Origin: Streptomyces sp. WM6386
GTDB taxonomy: Bacteria > Actinomycetota > Actinomycetes > Streptomycetales > Streptomycetaceae
Assembly: GCF_000972385.1 (NCBI RefSeq)
Contig: NZ_JXTE01000019.1
Location: forward strand, 1 to 64,000
DNA length: 64,000 bases
Reading direction: 5' to 3'
The position numbers were made by a program, and so were the translations under genes. Each line of letters begins with the position of its first letter. The first letter of the stretch is position 1. The notes below the pieces were generated by a model. It had not been told where the DNA came from, did no database searches, and saw only the letters and a program-made list of their open reading frames with translations. Positions 1 to 8,888 of this stretch are shown here, piece after piece.

Positions 1-141
1 CCCCCCCCGCCCCCGCCGAGCCACCTCGCACACCCCGAACTCCCGCACCCATCGCCCGGCGACCTCGTCACCGGGCTCGACGACACGGGTGAGGAAGACA
101 CGGGCGAGGAATTCGCCGTCCGGTTCCTGGCCTGTGTTCAC
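1..141 (-). CDS. dprA: DprA (DNA processing protein), N-terminal fragment cut by window edge
   Basis: The first 47 codons of a gene that runs off the left edge. It reads from a GTG at 141-139 that overlaps the comM stop codon (GTGA, 4 bp). The peptide contains FLTRVVEPGDE and RWVRE, which I recognise from the N-terminal region of actinobacterial DprA/Smf, and dprA directly after comM is the usual arrangement. DprA loads RecA onto incoming single-stranded DNA. The Rossmann-like DprA core lies outside the window, so the assignment rests on this short N-terminus and on synteny. Confidence 0.75.
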   Translation of the reverse strand, partial: MNTGQEPDGEFLARVFLTRVVEPGDEVAGRWVREFGVCEVARRGRGG

Positions 142-1763
142 GTGGGCGCTCCGATGGCCATCGGTACGCCCCTGGGGACCCCGGTGCGCAGTTGCAGTGC
201 GAGGGCGACGTCGGTCGCGTCGGGGCGGTCGTGTCCGAGCAGGTCGGCGACGGTCCAGGCGACGCGCAGGACACGGTCGAGTCCGCGGGCCGTCAGGACG
301 CCGCGTTCGAGGTTGCGCTCGGCCTCGTCCATCGCGCCGGGTACCGCGTGCCAGCGGCTGCGCAGCTCGCGGCCCGGCACTTCGCTGTTGGTCCGCCACG
401 GGGTGCCCGTGAGGCGTGCCGCGGCCCGCTCCCTGGCCGCCCGTACCCGGTCGGCCACCGTCGCGGTCGACTCGCCCCGGGCGCCGCGCTCGGTGAGCTG
501 GGCCCGGGTGACGCGGTCCACCTCCACCCGCAGGTCGACCCGGTCGAGCAGCGGGCCGGAGAGCCGGGCCTGGTACCGGCGGATCACCGAGGGCGGGCAT
601 TCGCAGAAGTCGTCGGTCTGCGAGAAACGTCCGCAGGGGCACGGGTTGGCCGCCAGCACCATCAGGAACTTCGCCGGGAACCGCACGACACCCGCGCTGC
701 GGGCGATCACCACATGCCCCGCCTCCAAGGGCTGCCGCAGTGCGTCCAGGGCCCGACTGCTGAACTCCGGGGTCTCGTCCAGGAAGAGAACTCCCCGGTG
801 GGACAGCGACACCGCACCTGGCCGGGCGATGCTCGGACCGCCTCCGACGAGCGCCTGCATGGTGGCCGAGTGGTGCGGGGCACAGTAGGGGGCGACGTCG
901 ATCAGCGGTTTGCCAGGCGGCAGCAGACCCGCCACCGAGTGCACCGCCGTGACCTGCAGCGACTCCTCGCGGGTCAGCCGGGGCAGGACGGCGGGCAGCC
1001 GCTCCGCGAGCATCGTCTTGCCGGCACCGGGCGGCCCCTGGAGGAACAGATGGTGGCCGCCGGCCGCCGAGACCTCCACCGCCGTACGGGCCGAGCGCTG
1101 GCCCACGACGTCGGCCAGGTCGTGGCCGTAGTCCTGCTGCGCGGCGCCCATGCTGTGCATCCCCGTGGCCGCGCCGGTGCCCGGCACCCGCAGGCCCGCC
1201 ATGAGCGGATCGGGGCGGCCCGGCTCGTCCGGCTCCTCGTCGGGAACCGGCTCGTCCGCGAGGACCGCGATCAGCTGTCGCAGACTGCGCACGCCCAGCA
1301 CCGACACCCCGGGCACCAGCGAGGCCTCGACGGCGGCACACTCCGGCACGACGACCTGCTCATAACCCGCTTCCGCGGCGGCCAGCACCGCCGGCAGGAT
1401 GCCCCGGACCGGACGTACCCGTCCGTCGAGGCCCAGCTCTCCGATCATCACGATGTCGGCGAGCACCCGCGGGTCGATCCGCTCCGCGGCGCCGAGCACC
1501 GCACACGCGATGGCGAGATCGAAGCCCGAGCCCGCCTTCGGCACCGACGCCGGGCTGAGCCCCACCGTCAGCTTCTTCTGCGGCCACCCGCCACCCGAGT
1601 TCACGACCGCCGCCCGAACCCGGTCCTTGCTCTCCGTAAGACTCTTGTCCGGCAACCCCACCAGCGTGAACGCCGCCACCCCGGGCTCCAGATCCGCCTG
1701 GACCTCCACGACCACGCCCTCGACACCCACCAGCGCCACCGAGCACGTACGAGCGAACCCCAT
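138..1763 (-). CDS. comM: YifB/ComM family Mg-chelatase-like AAA+ ATPase
   Basis: 541 aa, the usual length for the family. The N-terminal Lon-protease-like domain (about 1-170) has the family phrases TLVGLPDKSLTESKDRVRAA and GLSPASVPKAGSGFDLA. The AAA+ domain follows, with Walker A GPPGAGKT (about 243-250) and a Walker B region FLDETPEFS; most relatives have DELPEF, so T replaces L here. A C-terminal Mg-chelatase lid domain completes it. ComM-type proteins are hexameric helicases that promote branch migration during natural transformation; in Streptomyces the role is untested as far as I know. The ATG at 1763 lies 1 bp from the yraN stop and the 3' end overlaps dprA, so yraN-comM-dprA is probably one transcript. 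Confidence 0.93.
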   Translation of the reverse strand: MGFARTCSVALVGVEGVVVEVQADLEPGVAAFTLVGLPDKSLTESKDRVRAAVVNSGGGWPQKKLTVGLSPASVPKAGSGFDLAIACAVLGAAERIDPRVLADIVMIGELGLDGRVRPVRGILPAVLAAAEAGYEQVVVPECAAVEASLVPGVSVLGVRSLRQLIAVLADEPVPDEEPDEPGRPDPLMAGLRVPGTGAATGMHSMGAAQQDYGHDLADVVGQRSARTAVEVSAAGGHHLFLQGPPGAGKTMLAERLPAVLPRLTREESLQVTAVHSVAGLLPPGKPLIDVAPYCAPHHSATMQALVGGGPSIARPGAVSLSHRGVLFLDETPEFSSRALDALRQPLEAGHVVIARSAGVVRFPAKFLMVLAANPCPCGRFSQTDDFCECPPSVIRRYQARLSGPLLDRVDLRVEVDRVTRAQLTERGARGESTATVADRVRAARERAAARLTGTPWRTNSEVPGRELRSRWHAVPGAMDEAERNLERGVLTARGLDRVLRVAWTVADLLGHDRPDATDVALALQLRTGVPRGVPMAIGAPT

Positions 1764-1764
1764 G

Positions 1765-2136
1765 TCAGGCCACCCCTCGCGCGTGCTCGACGACGGGTGC
1801 GCCGCGGTTCGGCAGGACGACGCCCACGAGGTCGATGCGGACGCCGCCCGGCGGCGCTCCTCCGTGGGCGTGGATCCAGCAGGCGGCGAGACCCCGCAGC
1901 CGCTCCGCCTTCTCAGGGGTCACGGCGGCCATCGGATGCTCGAAGGCACCCGTCCGGCGGGTCTTGACCTCGCAGACGACCAGGACGTCCCCGTCCCGCG
2001 CCACGATGTCGATCTCACCCGTCCTGCCACAGCGCCAGTTGCGCTCCAGGACCGTCATCCCGGCTTCCGCCAGCCGCCGCGCGGCCAGCGTCTCGCCGTA
2101 CTTTCCGAGTGCACTGCGTGCCTGATGTGTGTTCAT
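1765..2136 (-). CDS. yraN: YraN family endonuclease-like protein (UPF0102)
   Basis: 123 aa from the ATG at 2136, preceded by a strong GGAGGTGG ribosome binding site; an in-frame start 12 codons upstream lacks one. The fold is recognisable from [16 protein letters not shown] at the N-terminus and the restriction-endonuclease-like active site [10 protein letters not shown]...CEVKTR (D and EVK residues). The family is of unknown cellular role, predicted nuclease or Holliday-junction-resolvase-like. It lies directly upstream of comM and dprA, which suggests a DNA-processing job, but that is inference from position. Confidence 0.9.
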   Translation of the reverse strand: MNTHQARSALGKYGETLAARRLAEAGMTVLERNWRCGRTGEIDIVARDGDVLVVCEVKTRRTGAFEHPMAAVTPEKAERLRGLAACWIHAHGGAPPGGVRIDLVGVVLPNRGAPVVEHARGVA

Positions 2137-2243
2137 GTCGGCACCACCTCCGGCGCCAACCGTCACGCACACCGGCCCACCAAGTTGATCTTGGTGGGCT
2201 ACTCAGTGCTTGTGGAAAACTCCGTCACCCCGATGGAGCAACG

Positions 2244-2552
2244 TCAGCTGCCCGGAAGCTCCAGATCACTCTTGTTGAGCTCCTCAATGTTCACGTCCTT
2301 GAACGTGAGCACCCGCACCTGTTTCACGAACCGGGCCGGCCGATACATGTCCCACACCCACGCATCCGCCATCGACACCTCGAAGAACACCTCACCCTGA
2401 ACCGAGTGCACCTGCATCTCGTAGTCATTGGTCAGATAGAAGCGCCGCTCGGTCTCGATCACGTACTTGAACAGACCGACGACATCGCGGTACTCCCGAT
2501 AGAGCTTCAGCTCCATCTCGGTCTCGTACTTCTCGAGGTCCTCGGCGCTCAT
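2244..2552 (-). CDS. DUF2469 family protein
   Basis: 102 aa, an acidic soluble protein very highly conserved in Actinobacteria. Characteristic phrases are MSAEDLEKYETEMELKLYRE and FYLTNDYEMQVHS, which I recognise as DUF2469. The start has a GGGGAACAT-like upstream region and the neighbour is the NUDIX gene 56 bp upstream. No catalytic motif is visible and no function is established. The conserved linkage with yraN-comM on one side and signal peptidases on the other is typical of the phylum. Confidence 0.9.
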   Translation of the reverse strand: MSAEDLEKYETEMELKLYREYRDVVGLFKYVIETERRFYLTNDYEMQVHSVQGEVFFEVSMADAWVWDMYRPARFVKQVRVLTFKDVNIEELNKSDLELPGS

Positions 2553-2608
2553 GGCATGTTCCCCTTCAGCCGTGCGGTCCCACCATTGTGCGCCAGTCCC
2601 GTCAGCCC

Positions 2609-3133
2609 CTAGACGATTTCGGGGTCGAGGGTCACGGGCGTGGCCGGGGGACCTTCGTCGAGCAGCCTGCGGAGCAGCTCGGCGAGTCTGGTCGGATACA
2701 CCGTCTCATGTGCCCGGGTCAGTTCCTGACACGTCCACCAGCGCGCTCCGGCGACGCTGCGCCGCTCCAGCTCGGTCAGCGCCACGGCCCCGGGCACCAC
2801 ATCCGACGTACGGGCCGTCCGCGCCAGGTAGTACCACTCGTCCTGGTCCCACCGACGCCCCGCGAACGGGAAGGAGCACATCCGTCGCCAGAGCACCGGA
2901 CCGAGCTCCACATCGGTGATGCCGGTCTCCTCCACGAGTTCCCGCAGAGCGGCCTGTTCACGAGTCTCGTCGCCCTCGATACCGCCGCCCGGGGTGAACC
3001 ACCAGTCGTTCGTCGGATCGTCCGGTTCATGGCCGTACAGCAGGAGGATGCGGTCGTCCGGGTCGAGGAGCACCACCCTGGCGACCTTGCGCAGCCCGCC
3101 CTCGTAGGTGTCCGCCGAAGCCTCAGCGTGCAC
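2609..3133 (-). CDS. NUDIX hydrolase
   Basis: 174 aa. The NUDIX box is complete: GGGIEGDETREQAALRELVE followed by ETGI (G-x5-E-x7-RELxEExGI), at about residues 52-75. Residues WWFTPGGG just before it are typical of the MutT-like fold. The family hydrolyses nucleoside diphosphates linked to another moiety; the substrate cannot be read from the sequence. The GTG start at 3133 overlaps the end of sipZ by 11 bp and has a GGAG at good distance inside sipZ, so it is probably translationally coupled to the signal peptidase gene. No transmembrane segments. Confidence 0.88.
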   Translation of the reverse strand: MHAEASADTYEGGLRKVARVVLLDPDDRILLLYGHEPDDPTNDWWFTPGGGIEGDETREQAALRELVEETGITDVELGPVLWRRMCSFPFAGRRWDQDEWYYLARTARTSDVVPGAVALTELERRSVAGARWWTCQELTRAHETVYPTRLAELLRRLLDEGPPATPVTLDPEIV

Positions 3134-3902
3134 CCATGGGCTCCGTCCGGGTCCGGGAACGGCCGCGGCCCAGCAGTTTGGCGACCGGGCCGTAGGCGCC
3201 GCCGCCGAGGACGAGCGCCGCACCGGCCACGATCAGGATCGTGATCGTCCGCAGCGGGCCCGGCGCGGAGAGCGCACCGAGCTTCTCGAAGCCGGTCGGC
3301 TCCTTCAGCGTGCCGTTCATCGGCCATACGACGGCGTCCACGCGGGCCGTCACGGCGGACCGCGCGACAGTGCCGCTGGCGGCGTCCGTCAGATGGGCGC
3401 TGGAGTCCAGGGAGCCCTGCCGCTCGTCGCCCAGCAGGAACAGACGTCCCTCGGGGACCGTCACGGACGGGATGGTCTTCCACTCGGCCGCGCTGCCTGC
3501 GGGCAGATACGGCTCGTCGATCTGCTTGCCGTTGACGGTCAGCTTGCCGTCCGTGCAGCAGGCGACCGTGTCGCCGCCGACTGCGACCACACGCTTGACC
3601 ACGGGGGCGTTGGACACCCAGGTCTTGTCGGTGAAGACGACGACATCGCCCCGGCGTACCTCACCGCCGTCGACACGCTGTGCCAGCACCCGGTTGCCGG
3701 CGTCGATGGTGGGCGCCATCGAGCTGGTGGGCACGGTGTACGGCCGATAGACCACCGCTCCCCAGGCGAACCCGCCGAGGAACAGCACAAGGCCCAGCGC
3801 GACGGCCAGCCCGGACAGTCGCTGTCCGGTCCGGCTGCCCACCGGGCCCGTGTTCGTGCCTCCGCTGCGCGGGGCCGTACGTGTCGTGCTCTCGCCACCC
3901 AT
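3123..3902 (-). CDS. sipZ: Type I signal peptidase (SipZ)
   Basis: 259 aa membrane-bound Ser/Lys protease that removes signal peptides outside the membrane. An N-terminal membrane anchor (about 30-52) precedes the catalytic serine in VPTSSMAPTI; the general-base lysine is in VVKRVVAVGGD; box E is GDERQGSLDS (most relatives have GDHR or GDNR). A second membrane segment lies near the C-terminus (about 222-243) with a basic tail. In S. lividans four adjacent sip genes are known (sipW, X, Y, Z), with sipZ leading a separate operon; the gap to sipY here (102 bp) and the overlap with the NUDIX gene agree with that. Confidence 0.9.
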   Translation of the reverse strand: MGGESTTRTAPRSGGTNTGPVGSRTGQRLSGLAVALGLVLFLGGFAWGAVVYRPYTVPTSSMAPTIDAGNRVLAQRVDGGEVRRGDVVVFTDKTWVSNAPVVKRVVAVGGDTVACCTDGKLTVNGKQIDEPYLPAGSAAEWKTIPSVTVPEGRLFLLGDERQGSLDSSAHLTDAASGTVARSAVTARVDAVVWPMNGTLKEPTGFEKLGALSAPGPLRTITILIVAGAALVLGGGAYGPVAKLLGRGRSRTRTEPMGAR

Positions 3903-4004
3903 GGGTCCGCACCCTACCCGGCGGTACCCGACACGGTCAGCCCCTCACCAGCGACGAAGGTCACCCGCTCCGTAAAGGTTTCCCTAGGTCAGCCGGTCAG
4001 CCGG

Positions 4005-4964
4005 TCAGCGGGTCTCGGCCGGCTCGATCCTCCGCCGGCGCCAGAGCACCACCGGCACCGCAGCCGCGAGCGCGAGGCCCTGCGGGGCCGTCGACAGGGT
4101 GGTGGAGGCGGCGGACCGGGTGCTCAGATCCTGGTCGAAGGTGTCCGGGACCGGCAGCGTGCCCCAGCGGTTGATCGGCCAGGCCTTCACGATGGCGCGT
4201 CCGACGACCTCGTCGACCGGGACCATGCCGTGGTACTTGTCGTCCTGGTTGTAGCGCGAGTCACGCGAGTTCTGGCGGTGGTCGCCCATGACCCAGATGT
4301 AGCCCTCGGGCACCTTGACCTTGAACTGGCCGCCGATGTCGTCGACCGTGCACGGGGTGTTGCCCGGGTAGACGTACGACGACTCGCTCAGCGCCTTGCC
4401 GTTGACCTTCACCGGACCGGTGCCCTTGCACTCGACGGTGTCGCCGCCGACGCCGATGACGCGCTTGATGAGGTCCTTCTCCTCGGCGGACGGCATCAGG
4501 CCGATCCAGCTGAGGAACGTCTGGATGGCGTTCGGGTCGGCGGTCGGCTCGCCCGCCAGCCACTGCGAGGGGTCGTGGAAGACGACGACCTCGCCTCGCT
4601 CGGGCTCGGAACCGAACCACGGGGTGAGCTTGTCGACCAGGACGCGGTCACCCTGCTGAAGGGTGTTCTGCATCGAGTCGGAGGGGATCGAGAACGCCTG
4701 CACCAGGAACGTCTTGATCAGCAGCGCCAGGACGAGCGCGATACCGATCAGGATCGGCAGCTCCTTCCAGAAGGAGCGCTGGTTCTTCTGCTTGGGGGCC
4801 GAGTCGCCCGGCCCGTCCTCCCCGGGCTGTGTCCGCTCGTCCGCCGCGGAGTCACTCCCGGAGGTCACGGCGTCGTCCGTGGCCGGGTCGGCCGCGTCCA
4901 CGGGGCGTCCGCGGTGCTCCTCGCCGTCGTGCCCGGACCGTGCGCCAACCGCCACATCCCCCAC
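4005..4964 (-). CDS. sipY: Type I signal peptidase (SipY)
   Basis: 319 aa. A long acidic cytoplasmic leader (1-65) precedes the membrane anchor ELPILIGIALVLALLIKTFL, then the catalytic serine in SIPSDSMQNTL, the lysine in LIKRVIGVGGD and box E MGDHRQNSRDSR. A hydrophobic C-terminal segment ends in WRRRR, consistent with a second anchor. The start is the GTG at 4964, with AAGGAG seven bases upstream. This start lies inside the sipX reading frame, so sipX and sipY overlap by about 113 bp in different frames on the same strand. Confidence 0.9.
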   Translation of the reverse strand: MGDVAVGARSGHDGEEHRGRPVDAADPATDDAVTSGSDSAADERTQPGEDGPGDSAPKQKNQRSFWKELPILIGIALVLALLIKTFLVQAFSIPSDSMQNTLQQGDRVLVDKLTPWFGSEPERGEVVVFHDPSQWLAGEPTADPNAIQTFLSWIGLMPSAEEKDLIKRVIGVGGDTVECKGTGPVKVNGKALSESSYVYPGNTPCTVDDIGGQFKVKVPEGYIWVMGDHRQNSRDSRYNQDDKYHGMVPVDEVVGRAIVKAWPINRWGTLPVPDTFDQDLSTRSAASTTLSTAPQGLALAAAVPVVLWRRRRIEPAETR

Positions 4965-5946
4965 GCCAACTCCTTACTCTGTGCCGCCGCCTGCCCCATA
5001 TACGGTGCAGGCCCACCACTCCCATAACGAGCGGGAGTTCCGCAGGGCTCGGGAGCTGGATCGTTCCGTTCGGATCGTCGGAGGCAACCCTATGCGACAG
5101 CCGGGGGGCCGCAGTCGACCCGGCGGCCGAGTCGGTAATGGATGAGTATGTTTTCGGCTCGTCGAGGCTGTTCCAGTGGCCGAAGGGCCAGGCGATGACC
5201 CTCGCCCGTCCCACCACCGAGTCCTCGGAGACGGTACCGCCGTAGTCGGTGTCCTGATGCGCGCGGGAGTCCGCGGAGTTGGCCCGGTGATCGCCCATCA
5301 CCCACAACCGTCCCTGGGGGACGGTGATGTCGAACTCCTGCGTCGACGGAGCGTTGCCGGGATACAGGTAGTCCCCCTCGGTGAGCGGAACGCCGTTGAC
5401 GGTGACACGCCCTTGCGCGTCACAGCACTTGACCTTGTCGCCGCCGACGCCGACGACCCTCTTGATGAGGTCCTTCTCGTTGTCGGACGGCAGCAGGCCG
5501 ATGAAGGTGAGCCCCTCCTTGATCTGCTTGATGACGACGGGGTCTTCCTTCTTCGTCGTCGTCTGCTCGTCCTTGAGCCAGCCGCCCGGGTCCTTGAAGA
5601 CCACGACGTCCCCGCGCTGCGGCTTGGAGCCGAACCACGGGGTGAACTTGTCGACCAGCACCCGGTCGCCGATCTGGATCGTCTGCTCCATGGAGCCGGA
5701 CGGGATCACGAAGGCCTGCACGAGGAAGGTCTTCAGCACCAGGGCTATGAGAACGGCGACGCCGACCAGGAGCGGTATCTCCTTGGCTGCGGAGCGCCTG
5801 CGGCGCCGCTTGACCTTGCGCTGGAGCTGGCGCCGCTCCGCGCGTGTACGGCCGCCGGCGGGGCTGGAGGCGCGCCGGACACCGGTGGGCAGAAGGTTGT
5901 CGGCGGCGTCGCTGGGCACACCGCGCGGTTTGCCGCGATTACCCAT
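4852..5946 (-). CDS. sipX: Type I signal peptidase (SipX)
   Basis: 364 aa from ATG 5946 (a GTG two codons upstream is possible). A very basic leader rich in RRR/KRRRR precedes the anchor LLVGVAVLIALVLKTFLVQ; the catalytic serine is in VIPSGSMEQTI, the lysine in LIKRVVGVGGD and box E is MGDHRANSADSR. The C-terminus has a short hydrophobic stretch (ELPLVMGVVGL) followed by about 60 arginine- and glycine-rich residues that overlap the sipY start. The start overlaps the sipW stop, indicating sipW-sipX-sipY co-transcription. The arginine-rich tail may be an unselected read-through or a true cytoplasmic tail. Confidence 0.88.
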   Translation of the reverse strand: MGNRGKPRGVPSDAADNLLPTGVRRASSPAGGRTRAERRQLQRKVKRRRRRSAAKEIPLLVGVAVLIALVLKTFLVQAFVIPSGSMEQTIQIGDRVLVDKFTPWFGSKPQRGDVVVFKDPGGWLKDEQTTTKKEDPVVIKQIKEGLTFIGLLPSDNEKDLIKRVVGVGGDKVKCCDAQGRVTVNGVPLTEGDYLYPGNAPSTQEFDITVPQGRLWVMGDHRANSADSRAHQDTDYGGTVSEDSVVGRARVIAWPFGHWNSLDEPKTYSSITDSAAGSTAAPRLSHRVASDDPNGTIQLPSPAELPLVMGVVGLHRIWGRRRHRVRSWRGGCGGWRTVRARRRGAPRTPRGRGRPGHGRRRDLRE

Positions 5947-6655
5947 CGGCACCTGCCGCGGCGGGCACCCGCGCGTAGGCGTCGGGCCGGTGCAGCCGGG
6001 TCCAGTGCGCGGTCGGCCATACGATCCAGTCGGCGCGGCCGATCACCTCGGTCACGGGGATCATGCCGCCGCCGGGCGAGCCCAGATGGTCGCGGGAGTC
6101 GCTGGACTCGCCGCGGTGGTCGCCGAGGACGAAGAGGGTGCCGTCGGGCACGACGACGTCGAAGTCCACCGAGGACGGAGAGTCACCGGGATACAGGAAC
6201 GACGACTCGTCGACCGACCGGCCGTTCACCTCGATCCTCCCCTCCTTGTCGCAGCAGACCACGTGGTCTCCCCCCACACCCACAACGCGCTTGATGTAGT
6301 CCGCATCCCCGAAATACCCGGTTCCGTCGAACACCACTACATCTCCGCGCCGCGGCTCGGCACCGAAACGGTACGCCAACTTATTTACGAGAACCCGGTC
6401 CCCGATCCTCAATCCGTTCTCCATGGATCCGCTGGGAATCTGGAACGGTTGCGCCACGAAAGCGTTGAGGGACAGCAAAAACAGCAGGCAGACCAACAGG
6501 GTCAGGCTGATCCGGCCACCGGGAAGCCACTCGGTGATCCGCGACACCAACGCGAAACGCGACCGTCCCTCCTGCCCCTCTGTGTCCGAGATCTCCTCGG
6601 ATTCGGAAGGGCGGGAGGAGCGGTCGCGCTCCGTCTGCTGTGCTTCGGTGTCCAT
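5939..6655 (-). CDS. sipW: Type I signal peptidase (SipW)
   Basis: 238 aa, the shortest of the four. An acidic leader (1-45) is followed by the anchor ISLTLLVCLLFLLSLNAFV, the catalytic serine in QIPSGSMENGL, the lysine in YIKRVVGVGGD and box E LGDHRGESSDSR. Unlike SipY and SipZ no C-terminal membrane segment is visible; the protein ends in an Ala/Gly tail. First gene of the sipWXY run, 47 bp after the rplS stop, so it may be read from the ribosomal-protein transcript as well as from its own promoter. Confidence 0.9.
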   Translation of the reverse strand: MDTEAQQTERDRSSRPSESEEISDTEGQEGRSRFALVSRITEWLPGGRISLTLLVCLLFLLSLNAFVAQPFQIPSGSMENGLRIGDRVLVNKLAYRFGAEPRRGDVVVFDGTGYFGDADYIKRVVGVGGDHVVCCDKEGRIEVNGRSVDESSFLYPGDSPSSVDFDVVVPDGTLFVLGDHRGESSDSRDHLGSPGGGMIPVTEVIGRADWIVWPTAHWTRLHRPDAYARVPAAAGADG

Positions 6656-6702
6656 CGGGGCCAGATGCTATCCGGCCCCTCTGTGAACCCCGGAAGGCGA
6701 GA

Positions 6703-7053
6703 TCAGTTGTCGCGCTTCTCCTTGATCTTCGCGGCCTTGCCGCGCAGCTCACGGAGGTAGTACAGCTTGGCGCGACGCACGTCACCGCGGGTCACGAGCT
6801 CGATCTTCTCGACGATCGGGGTGTGCACCGGGAAGGTGCGCTCGACGCCGACGGAGAACGAGACCTTGCGGACCGTGAAGGTCTCGCGGACACCGGCACC
6901 CTGGCGACGGATGACTACGCCCTTGAACTGCTGCACACGGGAGCGGTTGCCCTCGATGACGCGGACGTGGACGTTGACGGTGTCACCCGGGCGGAAGGCC
7001 GGGATGTCGGTGCGCAGCGACGCGCTGTCGACGGAGTCGAGCAGGTGAGACAT
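6703..7053 (-). CDS. rplS: 50S ribosomal protein L19
   Basis: 116 aa starting at [20 protein letters not shown]; an in-frame start nine codons upstream is less likely because it extends beyond the family N-terminus. The phrases [20 protein letters not shown] and [12 protein letters not shown] are diagnostic. L19 sits at the 30S-50S interface. It closes the rpsP-khpA-rimM-trmD-rplS translation cluster, an arrangement shared by many bacteria, with 133 bp between trmD and rplS. Confidence 0.97.
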   Translation of the reverse strand: MSHLLDSVDSASLRTDIPAFRPGDTVNVHVRVIEGNRSRVQQFKGVVIRRQGAGVRETFTVRKVSFSVGVERTFPVHTPIVEKIELVTRGDVRRAKLYYLRELRGKAAKIKEKRDN

Positions 7054-7186
7054 TTCGTCTGCTTTCTTCACCCATGCCACAGGTCATAGGCGGTAGCTAG
7101 GTGTATCGGAGGATGCTGTCCGTGCCGGGGCGGGCGTCGTGTCCCCCTGTGGCAGGGGCGCACGCCGGACGACGCACAACAGCGAC

Positions 7187-8020
7187 CTATTGTTCCACGT
7201 CGTCGACCCGACGCCAAAATCGGCCGTACGGCTCCCCTGCCGGATCGGGCGCCCAGCCCAGGATGGAGAGCATCTCGCGGTCCTTCTTGTCGAAGGACTT
7301 GGGATCGCACCGCTCGATGAGGTCGGGCCGGTTGGCCGCGGTGCGCTTGAGCGCCTCGTCGCGCCGCCAGCGGGCGATCTTGCCGTGGTGGCCGCTGAGC
7401 AGCGTCTCCGGGATCTCCCGGCCGCGCCACCGGGGCGGCTTGGTGTAGACGGGGCCCTCCAGGAGGTTCGCCATGGCACCGGGCGCGAAGGAGTCGTCCC
7501 GGTGGGACTCGGCGTTGCCCAGGACACCGGGCAGCAGCCGGGCCACGGCCTCTGTGACGACGAGGACGGCCGCCTCACCGCCGGCGAGGACGTAGTCGCC
7601 GATGGAGACCTCGTAGACGGGCATCCGGGTCGCGTACTCGTCGATGACGCGGCGGTCGATGCCCTCGTAGCGGGCGGGCGTGAAGACCAGCCAGGGCCGC
7701 TCGGAGAGCTCCACGGCGAGCTCCTGGGTGAAGGGACGGCCGCTGGGCGTGGGGACGATGAGCGCGGGCGCGTGGGAGCCCGTGTCATAGCCGTCGGCCA
7801 GCACGGAGTCCAGCGCGTCCCCCCACGGGTCGGTCTTCATGACCATGCCGGGGCCGCCGCCGTACGGGGTGTCGTCGACGGTGTTGTGGCGGTCGTACGT
7901 CCAGTCGCGAAGGTCGTGGACGTGGACGTTCAGCTGTCCACGCGCGCGTGCCTTGCCGACGAGGGAGACGTTCAGGGGTTCGAGGTACTCGGGGAAGATG
8001 GTGACGACGTCGAGCCTCAT
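7187..8020 (-). CDS. trmD: tRNA (guanine-37-N1)-methyltransferase TrmD
   Basis: 277 aa. Recognised by [16 protein letters not shown] at the N-terminus, the trefoil-knot SAM-binding region ([14 protein letters not shown], about 145-160) and PHYTKPP-like text ([23 protein letters not shown]) that contacts the tRNA. It methylates G37 next to the anticodon and prevents +1 frameshifts. The ATG overlaps the rimM stop (ATGA), so the two are coupled. Confidence 0.97.
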   Translation of the reverse strand: MRLDVVTIFPEYLEPLNVSLVGKARARGQLNVHVHDLRDWTYDRHNTVDDTPYGGGPGMVMKTDPWGDALDSVLADGYDTGSHAPALIVPTPSGRPFTQELAVELSERPWLVFTPARYEGIDRRVIDEYATRMPVYEVSIGDYVLAGGEAAVLVVTEAVARLLPGVLGNAESHRDDSFAPGAMANLLEGPVYTKPPRWRGREIPETLLSGHHGKIARWRRDEALKRTAANRPDLIERCDPKSFDKKDREMLSILGWAPDPAGEPYGRFWRRVDDVEQ

Positions 8021-8562
8021 GCGCTGTCTTCCTTGGACGACGCGATTTCGGCCTGGTCGTCGATCAGCCCGGGCGGCGGGTCGATCACCGCCCGCTGCTC
8101 CTCGATGTCGATCTCGGTGACGATCGACTCGACGAACGGGATCATCACCTCGCTGCCGTCGGGCCGCTCGACGATGAAGAGGTCCTGGGAGGGCAGATGC
8201 GAGATCTCGGTGATCCGGCCGACCTCCACACCGTCCTTGGTCACCACGTCCAGGTCCATCAGCTGGTGGTCGTAGTACTCGTCCTCTTCCTCGGGCAGCT
8301 CCTCCGGGTCCACCTCGGCGATCAGGAGGGTGTTCCGGAGGGCCTCCGCGCCGGAGCGGTCCTTCACGCCCTCGAAGCGCAGGAGGAGGCGACCGCTGTG
8401 GACGCGGCCGGTCTCGATGGTGAGGGGGCCGGTGGAGGCGGGGTCCGTGAGCAGTACGGCGCCGGGCCCGAGCCTCAGCTCCGGCTCGTCGGTGCGGACC
8501 TCCACGGTGACCTCGCCCTTGATGCCGTGGGCACGGCCGATGCGAGCGACTACCAGCTGCAC
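8017..8562 (-). CDS. rimM: Ribosome maturation factor RimM
   Basis: 181 aa. N-terminal RimM beta-barrel ([20 protein letters not shown]) and C-terminal PRC barrel ([20 protein letters not shown]). RimM helps assemble the 30S head near helix 31 and S19. The 4-bp overlap with trmD and the 84-bp gap after khpA are as expected for this operon. The last 15 residues are acidic and probably disordered. Confidence 0.96.
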   Translation of the reverse strand: MQLVVARIGRAHGIKGEVTVEVRTDEPELRLGPGAVLLTDPASTGPLTIETGRVHSGRLLLRFEGVKDRSGAEALRNTLLIAEVDPEELPEEEDEYYDHQLMDLDVVTKDGVEVGRITEISHLPSQDLFIVERPDGSEVMIPFVESIVTEIDIEEQRAVIDPPPGLIDDQAEIASSKEDSA

Positions 8563-8646
8563 TGTGCTTGTTCTCCTGTAGGTACGACTACGGGCCGGGG
8601 ACGGCCCAGTGGCCCTCCCCGGCCCGAGCCGGTGCTGCGTTTGGCG

Positions 8647-8886
8647 TCAGCGGACGTGGTCGACGTCGACGAGGTCGACGCGGACACCACGGCCGCCGAT
8701 GGCGCCCACGACGGTACGCAGAGCGCGTGCGGTGCGGCCGTTGCGACCGATCACCTTGCCGAGGTCGTCGGGGTGGACCCGGACCTCCAGCACACGCCCG
8801 CGACGCAGGTCGCGCGAGGCGACCTGCACATCGTCAGGGTTGTCGACGATGCCCTTCACGAGGTGCTCGAGAGCCTCCTCGAGCAT
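8647..8886 (-). CDS. khpA: KH-domain RNA-binding protein (KhpA/YlqC type)
   Basis: 79 aa single KH domain with the RNA-binding loop VIGRNGRTARALRTVVGA (GxxG as GRNG). KhpA-type proteins bind RNA, and in Gram-positive bacteria pair with KhpB and affect cell-wall growth; that role in Streptomyces is inference. It lies 2 bp after the rpsP stop, so the two are tightly co-translated. Confidence 0.93.
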   Translation of the reverse strand: MLEEALEHLVKGIVDNPDDVQVASRDLRRGRVLEVRVHPDDLGKVIGRNGRTARALRTVVGAIGGRGVRVDLVDVDHVR

Positions 8887-8888
8887 GC

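Noticed and set aside
4980..5140. Sequencing frameshift in the 3' part of sipX as explanation for the overlap with sipY.
   Set aside because: The hydrophobic segment ELPLVMGVVGL that fits a C-terminal anchor lies in frame after the suspect area, so the frame seems right at least to about residue 305; kept as a finding, not as an error.
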